Source of the DNA: Bidens hawaiensis
Taxonomy: Eukaryota > Streptophyta > Magnoliopsida > Asterales > Asteraceae
DNA length: 64,000 nt
Assembly (NCBI GenBank): GCA_021521415.1
Contig: JAIQDT010003831.1
Coordinates: 1-64,000 of the forward strand
Direction of reading: 5' to 3'
The position numbers were made by a program, and so were the translations under genes. The notes below the pieces were generated by a model. That model ran no database searches. It was not told the origin of the DNA and worked only from the letters and a program-made list of their open reading frames with translations. Every line of letters begins with the position of its first letter. Positions within the stretch are counted from its first letter, which is position 1. Positions 1-11,693 of the stretch are shown here, piece after piece.

Positions 1-189
1 TATTAAAACATCGTTTCTTCCATCATCAGACGCTAGCCGTTCAATCCATGCCATGTGCCATCCTCGTGCTAGCTTGCTAAACCTATTTACCTGCGTGCAT
101 ACTAAAAGTCAGCTACGCTGAGTGAGTTCTAGTTAATAAAAGGAACGTCACATAATATCTAATAAAAGAACCATGGCTATTGCTCATGC

Positions 190-520
190 TATATATTCTC
201 CATGAAGGGAACACTCTACACATATATTATCCATAGAAGGAACGCTTATATATATATTATCCATAGAAGGAACACCCTATATACTTTCCATAGAAGGAAC
301 ACTATATTATCCATAAAAGGAACACTATACTGTCCATAGAAAGAACGTTATATTATCCATAAAAGCAACACTATATTGTCCATAGAATGAACACTATATT
401 ATCCATAAAAGGAACACTACTGTCCATAGAAGGAACATTATACATTATCCATAGAAGGAACTCTATATATTATCCATATAAGAAACATCGTATATAAGCA
501 ATTATTTAATATCCATGTAA
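190..520. repeat. Degenerate tandem repeat inside the LTR (block A)
   Basis: About a dozen imperfect copies of a 20-30 bp unit of the form 'atccatagaaggaacactat' run head to tail. The equivalent place in the related LTR (43985-44260) also holds a tandem array, but its unit is different ('aagtggcaaagtggcataacg'). Confidence 0.85.
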
Positions 521-1139
521 GGAACTAATCTCTTCCTTTGGCAATACGTGCAATATCCGAAGATCGTTCACGTACCGACAAGCAATCATCTTTACATACA
601 ATATTCACATCTATTTTATTAACCAGACAGTACGTGCAATATCCGAAGATCGTTCACGTACCGACAAGCTTTCATTTTCATTCAACATATATAGATAACA
701 TATAAATCATACAAGGCATACACTTACCAATTAAGGTAAGTGTATTAACTATCACATAGAGTATGCACATAGCCCCGAAAACATAACAAGGCATGGGGCT
801 AGAAACTCACCTGAAATCGGTTACTTCTTCTACTAATGGCTACTCCTTTCTTTGGCTGCGCACAACTAACTGTATAACAATTACGCGCATTGATTACTAT
901 CACTTTCCATATCGCGTTTCTAGGTTTATTACCTTCAACAAACGGGGGTCCGGGGGGCAGCGCCCCTAGCAGCAGGGTTCTAGGGGCGACAGCCCCTAGC
1001 GGGGTCCAAGGGACAGAGCCCCTGGCTGGTCTGTTTTAAATATTCAGGTTATGGGTTTAATCACTTGTAGACTTAGCTAAGCTAGGCCCATCCGTCCATT
1101 AAAGCATCTGGGCTCAACTGGGTTCAGCCCAAACCCAAC

Positions 1140-1310
1140 AGAAACTGGCCGAGAACTCCAAGCAGAGAACTCATATTGGCCGAAAACCCGTATGCGACCG
1201 AGAACCCTTGCTTTGACCGAAAACACATATTCAGTCGAGAACATATGTTTGGTCAGTTCTGACCAAGAACCCTCAGATCTTGACCGAGAACCCTCAGGTC
1301 TTGTGTTCTC
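1140..1310. repeat. Degenerate tandem repeat inside the LTR (block B)
   Basis: Repeated 'gaccgagaaccct' / 'ggccgaaaaccc' words with a spacing of about 20-25 bp. The matching place in the + strand LTR (43225-43390) has an array built on 'aagttcgc' with a shorter period. Confidence 0.75.
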
Positions 1311-1862
1311 GGCTCATCCTTTCTATCTCTTACATCATTCTAAGCTCAAACAACGGCTAATAGTTCCTGTTCACAACCATTAACCACCTATTTTCCATTT
1401 CCCCTTAACCGTTTTACACCCATTAGTAACCCTTCATCAAGATCTAATCTGTTTTAGGTTTAAAGCATAATTCTTTATCGATTTTAAACCCATTTTAGCT
1501 AGATCCTTAGCTAGTGAGTTGATTAAATCCATTTTAGTCATCAAGCTTGCAACTTTATGGTTCATCTAGACCCGATCTACCCTATGGTTCATTTTCAAGG
1601 CTAACCGTTCATAGAAACATAAACTTTAAAGATCAAGAACATGCCTTTGAACGTTTTTTAGGTTGCGGTACAACTTGTTTATAGACTATGATCTTGTATC
1701 TAGCTTGTATATCGAGGATCTATCAATATTTGGCTTGGTTTGGTCTTGAATCTCTCTCTTCTACTTGCGGCCGAAAAGGGAGTGTTTGTATGTGTGTTTT
1801 GGGTGTAGGGGGAATAAGATGGAAAATATTGATGGAAATGGAAATGATTAGGGTTTAAGGTG

Positions 1863-1870
1863 TATTTATA
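1863..1870 (-). promoter_or_regulatory. TATA box of the LTR promoter
   Basis: TATAAATA on the minus strand, in the same context (ggagTATAAATAc) as the second LTR copy at 42674-42681. Conservation in two diverged copies supports it as the retrotransposon core promoter. Confidence 0.6.
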
Positions 1871-2061
1871 CTCCTTTAAGCCCATGGACTTAAAGCTCAT
1901 CTTTCCTTTTTGGTCCATAATTAGCTCCATCTAACTAGCCTACTTATCCTTCTATCTTTATTATTTTACTAATCCCTTAATAACTCAAGTAAACTTTCCC
2001 GTCATGATAGATCAATATAAAGTATTATTATTTGAAATTTCGGGATGTTACCTAGTATAAC

Positions 2062-2560
2062 TAGAGGTGAAAAAAAAACCCGAATCCGAAACCGGACCCC
2101 AAAAATACCAGAAACCGGTTTTTTAATACTTGGATTATCAATACCTGAACCCGTACCCGTCCCTACCCGTAGGGTACGGATAAGGCATGCATTTCAATAC
2201 CAAAACTCGTACCCGGAATCGGACCCAATTTATACCCGGTAATGCCCGAAAACCGAAACTGGTTCATGCCCAGATCCGGGTTTCTCCAATACCCGAAACC
2301 GGGTTTTTTAAATACCCGACCTATACTCGAAAATACCCATAAAAAGTGCAACCCCTTAAAAAATCCAATCAACCGGAAAAAAAGCACGAAAAAACCCGAA
2401 AATATGGTTTTTTCAATACTCAAAGATAAGGTATTCAAATTCACAGTTTTAGAATACTCGGTTCTATACCCGACCTGAATCCGATGTATAGGGTATGATT
2501 TGTAGAGACAATACCAGAACACGAACCTAACCCGATATTACCAATACCAGATTTTTCAAT
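2062..2560. mobile_element. hAT-like nonautonomous element fragment rich in ACCCGAAACCGG words
   Basis: Starts with TAGAGGTG, the same terminus as the hAT-like element at 25151, and is filled with degenerate 'tacccgaaaccgg' subterminal-type repeats. I find no matching right terminus or target duplication, so it is probably truncated. It abuts the LTR on its left. Confidence 0.55.
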
Positions 2561-2839
2561 ACCTGATCAAGTTATTAGATCTTTTTAAAAAGTTGGTTAA
2601 TTAGTACTATTGTATTTTCTTTCTAAAGAAAATATGAAAATGTCTCAAAAAGTTAAGTTTCCTGACTTTTATGACTATAATAATAATATAATCATTATAA
2701 AAGTAACATTGGACAATTATAAGCTAGCAATATATAATTATATCACCAATGGTGAAAAGTCATTCTAACAAGTCCTATATTTTCCATTCCATGCATCTTT
2801 GATAAATATCCATTCTCTTTATTCTCCAAAATCACAACC

Positions 2840-5800
2840 ATGCTTCATCTTTCATTACTCCATTTTGCTCTAACACTATGTTTCCTCCCAAATCTATATT
2901 ACTCACATCCTGAATTACGCGTTCTCATGAACATTAAGGCTTCTTTGGATCCAGAAAACAAGCATCTCACATCATGGATCGAGTTTGGCAACCCGTGTGA
3001 TGGTTCGTTTCTTGGTGTGGCTTGCAATGAGTATTTTAAAGTGGTTAACATATCGTTACCCGGCCGAGGGTTAACCGGGAGAGTACCTAAGTCAATCTCT
3101 AGACTAAAGCGCTTGTCGGGTTTATACCTTCATTATAATTCGTTAACGGGTGAGATACCGAAAGAGATTTCGGGTCTCACCAAGTTATCGGATTTGTATC
3201 TTGATAATAATAATATTACTGGAGAAATACCTCTAGAGATTGGGAACATGAGTAACCTTCAAGGTCAGTTTATTTATTTATTTTTTGAATGGCGATTTTT
3301 TTTGTGTAACCGTACTTTTCATATTTTTTTAGAGCTATATGGCCAGATTATATTGTCTTAACCGGACAATGATGAATAATTTATAAACTCTAATTCATTT
3401 CACTTTTTTTATTATTTAATAATCGATGAATATTGATTTTATTATTGTTATTATTTTAATTTGTTTAAGGAGATTGAAAAGCGTTTATAAGTGGTTTTCT
3501 AATCAGTAGCGGACTTTGAATAAAGGTCAAAAGTTTGATTATCAAAATGGACTTCTAATTCTTTTTTTTTTATTTAATATTTTATTAAATATATAATTTG
3601 ATATATATTTAATTTGTGCTCGTTAATTTTTTAAAAATCTGAATACACATACATTTTATCAATAACCGAAAATATTACGAGACTAAAATAACATATTTTG
3701 AATATAATTCGGTTTGTAATAAAATTTATATCAGAATATCAGAAGAAAAACTGAACAAAACTTGGAATTTAGATTTTCAGTCATACGAAAAGAATGGTCG
3801 AATTAAATATCAGATAGAACGATCAATAAAAACATAAAAAAGAGACGAATACCACCAATAAACAATTCTCAGTCTCCTAAAAAAAAGCTCTTTATGAATA
3901 TTCCTAAACCACCAAGAAATAAAAAAAGTTAACGAATATTCTTTCTTTTTTACAGTCGTAGAGTTGTGTTATAACCAGTTAACCGGTCAAATTCCTGGGA
4001 CCCTCGGAGGTTTAGCCATGTTACAGCGGCTCGATCTTAGTTTTAACCAGCTAAGCGGTCCGATTCCGTTAAACATAGCCAACCTACCACAACTGGAGTT
4101 TTTCGATGTTCAACACAACGCGCTCGCAGGCTTCGTTCCAACCGGTATGCCAATATTCATTTTTAACATTTTTTTTAATTTAAATATTTTCACATTTTCA
4201 TTCAATATTGTAGATTTAAAACGGTTGAACAACGGATTCAGATACAACAACAATGATCATTTATGTGGTATCCCATTTCCTACACTAAAACCATGTAACA
4301 ACCAACTCGAACCGTTAAACCTGCCCAAATCGGCTAACGTTCCGCCTCATTGCAACCAAACACATTGTACGAACCCATCAAATCTCAAACACATCGTCAT
4401 TGTAGCCGCCATAGTCACCGTCACAAGCGCTTTAACCATAACCGCATGCGTCATAATATTCAAAATATTCATCCACCGACGACAAAAACACAAAATCTGG
4501 AGCAAACCCGAGACGCCCAAACATGAGCTCACCTCACAAGAATCATCCCCGAAAACCAACGACCCCGTTTGCGCGTGGGACCCATCACAAAACTCACCAA
4601 AAGCTTGCGGGTTTTGTGGGGTTTGTGTCGAGTTTCAGTCAGACTCGTTACAAAGTTTCAACGTGGAGGAAATCGAATCCGCCACTAGCTACTTTTCAGA
4701 TAATAATTTGCTAGGGAAAAGTAAGTTTTCGGCGGTGTACAAAGGCGTGTTACGTGACAGATCGGTTGTCGCGATAAAGAGCATAAGTGTCACGAGTTGT
4801 AAAGCCGACGAAACCGAGTTTACAAAAGGTTTAACCTTATTAACCTCTTTAAAACATGAGAATCTAACTAGACTTAGAGGCTTTTGTTGTTCAAAAAGTA
4901 GAAGTGAATATTATTTAGTGTATGATTATGCATCAAATGGGAATCTATCAGAGTATCTTGATGTTGAATGTGAAACAAGAACAACACATGTTCTTGACTG
5001 GCCCAAAAGAGTGTCCATTATTAATGGCATAGCCGAAGGTAACTCACTAACTTAAGTGTTAAAAATCATTTACTTATTTCATGATATTAAATAGACGTAT
5101 TGATTTTTATTAATCTCAACTATTATCTTTTGGTCTATGTTGGTCATGAATTGGCTGATAACGATCTCACATTTATCATATTTGTTTCCAACAGTCCGTG
5201 ACTAACAGAATTCTAACGTCGTTAGTTGCAGGTCGCCAGAAAAACATTTTTTCCCGGAAAACTCCACATTTTCGTCCCAAACATCTTTCACCCCGATGAG
5301 TCGGTGACGGTGGTTGGTTGGTGGTGATGGTGGTGTTCAGGTTGAGTTTTCCGGCAAAAAATGACTTTTCCAGCGACCTGCAAGTAACGCGTTAGGATTC
5401 TGTTAGTCGTAGACCGTTGGGAACAAATATTTTAAAAGTTGGGACCGGCATTGACTAAAAGATGATAGTTTTGATAAATAAAAACCAATACTCCTATTAA
5501 ATAATAATCGTTCTAAAAATATTCTTAGGTCTTGCATACTTTGTCATATTTGTTCCAACGGTCCGTGACTAACAGAATTCTAACGTCGTTAGTCGCAGGT
5601 CGCCAGAAAAACGTTTTTGGCCGGAAAACTCCACATTTTCGTCCCAGACATCTTTCACCCCAATTGTGCTCAAGTGGCGGTGGTGGTGTTTAGGCTGAGT
5701 TTTCCGGCAAAAAAATGCGACTTTTCCGGCGACCCGCAAGTAACGGCGTTAAGATCTGTTAATCGCGGACCGTTGGGAACAAATACTTTAAAAGTGGGAC

Positions 5801-6353
5801 CGGCAGCGACCAAAAGATAATGGTTTGGATTAATAAAAACCAATTCCCCTATTAGATATTAATCATTCTAAAAATATTCTTAGGTCTTGCATACTTGCAC
5901 CGAAACGACCCGGAAAACCCCGCGATGATTCACCGAAACATATCGGTTGAAAAGATTCTACTCGACCGACAATGCAACCCATTGATCACAAATGCTGGCC
6001 TGTTGAAGCTTCTAACCGATGATATTATGTACTCGGCACTAAAAGTTAGTGCTGCGTTGGGCTATATGGCACCTGAATATATTACAACGGGGAAGTTTAC
6101 TGAAAAGAGTGATGTTTATGCTTTCGGGGTTGTGGTTCTTCAGATATTGTCGGGTAAAAGTAATGTGACCGGGGTTCGGTCCGCTGCTAAAGAGAGAAGG
6201 TTTGGTGATTTTATAGATGAGAATCTTGAGGGGATGTTTTTGGAATATGAAGCTGATAAGTTGATTGAAATTGGGTTGATTTGTGTTGATGAAGTTCCTG
6301 AAAATCGGTTAACGATGGCGGATGTGATTCGAGAATTAAGTAGTTTTGTTTAG
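2840..6353 (+). CDS. LRR receptor-like kinase (pseudokinase), At5g51560-like
   Basis: Exons join(2840..3263, 3956..4144, 4214..5038, 5884..6353) give 635 aa, all with GT/AG junctions that keep frame. Order: signal peptide (about 1-22), LRR N-cap with a WxxxGNPCDG-type motif, five LRRs (about 68-200), paired Cys, transmembrane helix (about 264-288) with basic stop-transfer HRRQKHK, then a kinase-like domain. The ATP lysine is present (VAIK, K393), but the catalytic loop reads HRN (496-498) instead of HRD and the DFG site reads NAG (516-518), so it is probably a catalytically dead plasma-membrane signalling protein. The remembered Arabidopsis homologue shows the same HRN motif. Compared with it, one 24-residue LRR appears missing at the exon 1/2 junction. 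Intron 2 is 69 nt, divisible by three and stop-free; intron 3 carries a duplicated foldback element. The ATG follows an A-rich leader and begins the signal peptide. Confidence 0.88.
5119..5898. repeat. Tandemly duplicated inverted-repeat element in intron 3 of the LRR kinase gene
   Basis: Two related units (about 5174-5541 and 5542-5898) share most of their sequence. Each is itself a foldback: 'gtccgtgactaacag..ggtcgcc..ccggaaaactc' on the left pairs with 'gagttttccgg..cgacc..ctgttaatcgcggac' on the right. An outer ATTATCTTTTGGTC arm at 5121 pairs with the GACCAAAAGATAA-type arm at the right end. The duplication also copied the 3' splice site and the first 13 bases of exon 4, creating an extra acceptor at 5527-5528. 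Confidence 0.85.
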
Positions 6354-7087
6354 CGAATTCGTTTGTTCTTGAACTAATATTTATTTCCGAACACAAATTC
6401 ATAGAACTCTGGCTTCACCCAGTAAACAAAGCGAACATATTTGTTAACTGAACAAACGATCGAACACGAAAAACTAAACTGAAGAGGTTATATGACATCC
6501 TAATAAGCCAAACAAATTATCACGCCTTCCACAGACGAACCTACGACACCCTTTCACGCACAATTGTTCGTGTTCTTTGTTTCAAAAATACATGTTCCAT
6601 TTACGTTCATTCATTAACAATATACATGAACAGTTCACAAACGAACTTTAACTAAACATAATTGAAGCACAAATCCAAAAAAAAATGTGACAACATGTTT
6701 GCCTGTAAAATTAATAAAACTTGCCTAAATTCTAACGGATCGAAAAACCTTTATAAAAACGTGTAAACAAACAAACAAACAAACATAAACTAATGAACAT
6801 AAGCCAACAAACATATACGTACGTAATCAAACAAACGTCAACAAATAAAGTTATAAAGAACGAACGTTCACAAACATTATAATGAACGAGACATGAAGAC
6901 ATGTTTGTTCGTGTAACTATATGAACACATTGTTTAATAAATAAACAACTTCTTGCCAAACGATTCATTACACGGTTAACATAAGTGACGATTTTAACTT
7001 TATTTATGCGTATTTTTTATTTTATTATTTAGTATACAATAAAACTCATACAGGATAACAGAACAGTTAGATTACCCGAAAAATATT
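6354..7087. repeat. Intergenic, degenerate AAACGAAC-type MITE sequence
   Basis: Contains scattered 'gaacgaac', 'aaacaaacaaacaaac' and 'cgtttgttcgtg' words like the MITEs in the SEC1 introns. No clean termini or target duplication found. The stretch separates the convergent LRR kinase and IBA57 genes. Confidence 0.5.
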
Positions 7088-10000
7088 CTAACCAGAAGCT
7101 TGGTACTGCTCATGCTCGGAAAGCCACTGGGCAGGCCACCACTCGGGCCGAACTGCATCCACCTTCACGTCCTCTTGACCTTTGATGACCAAATTTCCCG
7201 ACCCTTTAAAAGCTTCCTCGAGCCTAAGCAACCCGAGCCCGCGAGACCCAAGTGCGGTGGTGACGGTTCCGGCTTTCTTTCCGGACTTCAGCGATATCAC
7301 TTCCGAGCCAGGAGCAACCTTCTGCTCCACTTCTGAAACATAGTTAAAAGTCAAACAGTTGACCAAAAAGTCAAACAAAAAAGTCAAATAGTCAAGCACG
7401 AACCGGTTCCAGATTCGTTAAGGAACTTGAGAGGAAGCAAACGCTTGCGGATAACCCCACGGTGGTGGGACCGAGCGATTAACTCTTGGCCCACGTAACA
7501 TCCTTTGTCGAAGCTTATCGCGTTTAAACCCGCAAGATTGTACTCAAGTGGGATTGCATCACCTAAATAGTATTTATTAACTTAATAAATCAAAACAAAT
7601 GTAATAATAATTTAAACCAAATGTACCTTTCGGGATCTCGATAGATCCTTCGGCAACTCCCTTCTCTAACCTCCAAAGAAGAAAATTCTCTTCTACGGTT
7701 TCGGTATTAGCCTCAACCAGCGGTGCTGCGACAAACATATCCGCGTAAAAGATTTTGTATACGATTAGTAATATTAAGAAACTTTCTATTATTAACATTT
7801 AAATTTTATGTTGATCTTACGAGTGACGTTAGACGGGAATATTCCTCGGAACCCTAGGCAATCCAACCGAGGATCTTTATGCCATTGCCAACCGCCACTA
7901 TTTCCTTGTGAAGACGAGCTGCCGGTGGGGTCCACCGCACCGCCCCACCCGACCGAATGTGCTACAGGGTCTTCTGCAGATGTGGCTGTTGGTGATCTTT
8001 CGTGGTGGTCGGTACCAAACCTCTGCCAGCACGAGAACTCGTCTCCCACGTTCTCGATATCAACCTTTGACCTTAATCTATATCTGTATAAATGTAAATA
8101 AAACATCCTCAAAAACAACATCTGACATTCATTAATCAGAACATGTTTTCATAAATTTGACTACGAACACTTAATTGGACAAATATTTGTGTTCATGTTT
8201 GTTCGTTTAAAAATGAACAAGTTTGTGTTTGTTTATGTTCGTTCATTTAAAAACTAAACGGAAGTTCGCGAGCATAAATGAACATATTTGAACAAAGATG
8301 CACGAACACAAATGAACATACGTAAACGAACACAAGCAAACATAAATGAACACACTTAAATAAACACAACAACCAGTATAAAACATATTAGGGTGATATA
8401 ATTTGAAAAATACGAATATCATCTAACAATTTTCTATTAATATGTAAACGAACGTGAACGAGCACAAATGAACGTTCACAAAGCATAAATGAACAAACGA
8501 ACGAAACAAGTGTCATGTTTGTTCGTTTAATTAAATGAACACAATTTTTTTGTTCATGCTTGTTCGTCTATTAAATGAACGAACATAAACAATCTTCCCA
8601 CCGTACGGTTCACGAACATTTCTCTGAGTGTTTGGCTCGTTTACACACCTAAATTTGACAATTAACTAAATTTAGAGGTTTACATGGTTCAGGTTTGGGC
8701 TCAAACCACAAACAAAAACTCTGTTTTTGTGTTAAAAAAAAACATTTTTTCGATTTTGGTTTCGGCTTTACCCTTGAGCAGGAGAAAAATAACCAAAATA
8801 ACAAATTTAATCCTAAATATTTTATCAACAAATATTTAATTGATTATTATACATATATTTTGACTAAAATATTCAGGTAACACTATTTACCAAGTTTTTA
8901 TAAACTCATTATATCTAGAGCAGCATTAACAAAAACATCCTTAAAAACAACATTTAACCTTAAATCTATTAAAAATTGATGATAAAATGCCACATGCATA
9001 CAAATTATAGGTGCGAATGGTACGGTTTGGGTCGGTTTTGAAAACTGTTCGGTTTCAGTTTTTCAGTTTTCAATTTGAGTTCAATTCGATTTCAATTTTT
9101 CCAATTGTGTCATTATCGCTTGAAAATTTTGCCCAAATTAATAAACTTTGGCCTAAACCATTTTGCTAATCAATAACTTTTATATATTTCGGCTAAAATA
9201 TTTGACCTACATATCTATTTTTTCTTTAAAACTACATAAAATAAATAAATAAATAAATTCTATAAATTCAGATTAATTTGTTTTGTTTTCATTACATGTA
9301 AAACCAAAGCCAAATTGTAGTTTCGGCTTAAAAAAACATAAAACCAAACCATTAGTTTTTGTTTCGGTTGGATATTTTCGATTTCGTTTTTTTTTTCAAT
9401 TTTATAGCCACCCCTAAATTACAAACTGATTTAATAAGTTAAGCAGTTAATGAGCTTACTTTTTTAAGGTCTCCACAACCTCATCCATACAAACTAGGGG
9501 TGTGCACTGTACGGTTTGGGTCAATTTTATGCTTATAAGCCCGAGCCAAAAACTAAAACTATAGTTTTTAATTTTTTGAAAACCATTCAGTTTTAGTTTT
9601 TCATTTTAAAAAATTTAGCCCAAATTACACAAAATCCCCAAATTACACAAAATCATTATTATACATTTTGTCTAAAATATTAGAGTTACATATTAATTTA
9701 CTTCTTTAAAATGACTTAAAATAAAATTTTGGCCTAAACCATTTTGTTAATCAATAACTTAGTTGATTATTATACATTTCGGTTAAATATTTAAGTTACA
9801 TATTTATTTACTTTTTTAAAATTACTTAATCCGAAATAACTAAATAAATAAATTCTATAAACTCCAATAAATTCGGTTTAGTTCGGTTAAAAAAAAATCC
9901 ATAAAACAAAACCGTCGGTTTAATAAATGAACCAATTAACAAGCTTACTTCTTTAATGTCTCCACAAGCTCATCCAACACCGAGCAATCCACATCAGCAA

Positions 10001-10406
10001 GCAACACCACCTCACCCAGGTCGGATCCATGACCCGGACCCGACCCGGACCCATCAAGTTTCTCATCAACCCTGGGCTGCTCATACAAAAACAAATCATA
10101 CAAAAACCTTCCTTGTGCGGACAACATGGCGGCATAAACCGACCGAGCGGACGAAACCGGGACATTAGGAGTAACCAAGCTCGACTTCTCATCACCCGTT
10201 GACTCATTAAACCGTTTAATATCGTTGGTTAATAAGCCCTGTAGGAATTTGACTGTGTCGGGGCCCCGAACCCGGATAACGGACCGGGTTTTGAGGTGGG
10301 ATGCCATTGGACCGGCATCGTGGAGGTGGGTTTGGGAGGAGAAGTGTTTTAAGGTTTTGAAGATGGGGTTTAAGGTTTGGATTGTGGGTTTGAATTTGAA
10401 GAACAT
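7088..10406 (-). CDS. IBA57: IBA57-like Fe-S cluster assembly protein (GcvT fold), mitochondrial
   Basis: complement(join(7088..7332, 7404..7562, 7627..7725, 7821..8083, 9949..10406)) gives 407 aa with every junction GT/AG and in frame. The family (COG0354, YgfZ/IBA57, GcvT-like folate-binding fold) helps mature 4Fe-4S proteins. Seen here: a Ser/Thr/Lys-rich, acid-poor N-terminus like a mitochondrial presequence (about 1-30); the domain start '[19 protein letters not shown]'; LLTNDIKRF; and the family signature KGCYVGQE (293-300). The C-terminal beta-barrel region ends in WWPAQW. Closest recalled relative is At4g12130 (IBA57.1). Intron 1 (8084-9948, 1.87 kb) is swollen by MITEs; the other introns are under 100 bp. 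The first ATG (10406) was chosen because it begins the presequence and no in-frame upstream ATG was seen. Confidence 0.92.
8150..8653. mobile_element. AAACGAAC-type MITE in IBA57 intron 1
   Basis: Dense direct and inverted 'gttcgtttaa', 'aaatgaacgaac' and 'gttcacgaac' words, ending with 'tcgtttacacaccta', like the right terminus of the MITEs in SEC1 introns. The left end is not clear. Confidence 0.5.
9008..9948. mobile_element. Two hAT-like MITE copies in IBA57 intron 1
   Basis: First copy about 9008-9417: begins 'aggtgcgaatggtacggtt' and ends 'atagccacccctaa'. Second copy starts at about 9496 with 'aggggtgtgcactgtacgg' and runs to the exon 1 donor without a right terminus. Both contain 'ggtttcggtt', 'aaattcggttt' and 'taaataaata' words. 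No convincing 8-bp duplication was found. Confidence 0.5.
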
Positions 10407-11693
10407 GTTTTGTTGTTGAGGATGTTTTGTTGGTTTGGGGGTTTAAGGTTTAAGGAAGAGAGGGTGTGGGTGTTTTGTGGGCTATTTGGTTGATGATACG
10501 TGTGTGTAGGTTGGGCTTTGTTGGATAGACAAGTAAGATAACACGTGGTGGACCGGTGGTGTTGTAGAAAGCTGACGTGGCGAATGAGGGAATGATGTTG
10601 AGTGGAGGGTGTTATTTTCAGGGGTGGCAGTTGTTGACAGTTCATGATCAGAACCCGACATGAAAAAATAACGAAGTTTTGGGTTGTCCATGGCCGGCCC
10701 TTAAGGAGGGTTGGGTGGTCGACAGCCCCAGCCCGGCACCCCGATAGGTAAAAAAAATATGTATTTTTATGAAAAACAATATGTATATTTAATGTTTAAA
10801 CTTAATTACATAACAATTAGTTTGGCTTAGTGGCAAGAGGGTATAACACTCAACCAAAAATTTTTACACAACCCAAATCATAACCAAGTATGTCTATTTA
10901 AAAATTAAATTGTTTAAACCCAACAAAATAGTCATTTTACTTAAGGCCCAAATATTTTTTGCCTTCGGCCCAATAAAATTTTCGCATTCTCGGAGTCGGC
11001 CCTAGGGAGGACTAATACAACATGTCGTAGAAAACGGGTTGGGTGTGGGTCAACTAACATAACCTGTTTAAAAATGGGTTGGGAGGGGGCTGTTAACGGT
11101 GCAACCTGTTACCCTACCAACTTGACACGATTGACATCCCTAATTGATTTTTTTATTCGTGTCATTGCGTTACCATAACACGATGGATTTTGTTACCTAG
11201 TTAAAGTCCAAGGAGGTTTAAACTAATTCTTTTATTATTTCTAACCATTCTTTATCAGTTAAGGCCCAAACGTATTCTGAAATAGTCTTTTTTTCGAAGC
11301 TTAAGTAATCATTTTTAAATATTTAAGTTAGAGGATGAAAAATTGAAAATAATAAAAACCACCCAAGTTGTAGCTACTTAATTAAAACATGGTATATTAA
11401 AAATCTACATTAGCTCAAATGCCAAGTTTGAACCACGTGTACATAAACCACAAAGTCAAATTGAATACCAGCATGTAATCGAACCAAATTTCATATCGAA
11501 ATGTGTTTAATAAGTTTTACATTATTTGAAATACATAATTTTGAGTTTAGCTTGATGTATGTTTATGTTTTTTGTTTGTACGTTTAAGCTTCTTGCGTCT
11601 TATAAGTTTTCTTGTTTTATAATATTGGTCATTTAAAAGAAAAAACATATTTTTGAGTTTAAATCAATGATCAACTACTTTTATATCGTGAGG
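10407..11693. other. Intergenic: IBA57 upstream region and a CAGGGCCG-type MITE
   Basis: About 10410-10690 is the IBA57 upstream region, with no clear promoter box. About 10690-11005 is a minus-oriented relative of the elements at 38096 and 54844: 'ctcggagtcggcccta' at its right end mirrors their 'cagggccggctccga'. No target duplication found. 11010-11693 is AT-rich with nothing recognisable. Confidence 0.45.

Larger units (their letters stand above)
1..2049 (-). mobile_element. LTR of a Gypsy-like retrotransposon, cut by the window edge
   Basis: On the minus strand this matches the solo LTR at 42493-44588 in several blocks. Both share the start (GTAACATCCCGAAATTTC, read leftwards from about 2049), a TATA box after a GGGCTTAA-like stretch, the GC-rich 'aggggctg..cccctagaac' segment (about 940-1025), the 'cgaagatcgttcacg' segment (twice, near 565-585 and 640-665) and the 'actcactcagcgtagctg' segment (near 115-130). 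About 190 bp of the LTR 3' end lies beyond position 1, so I cannot tell whether this is a solo LTR or one end of a full element. The TG start is degraded (AG). No coding capacity is visible. Confidence 0.8.

Noticed and set aside
2163..2522. 119-codon frame in the ACCCGAAACC repeat
   Set aside because: It arises from degenerate short repeats without stops in one frame; no protein features.
9956..10168. Frames opposite or overlapping IBA57 exon 1
   Set aside because: They are shadows of the real exon, which has conserved motifs and correct splice phases on the minus strand.
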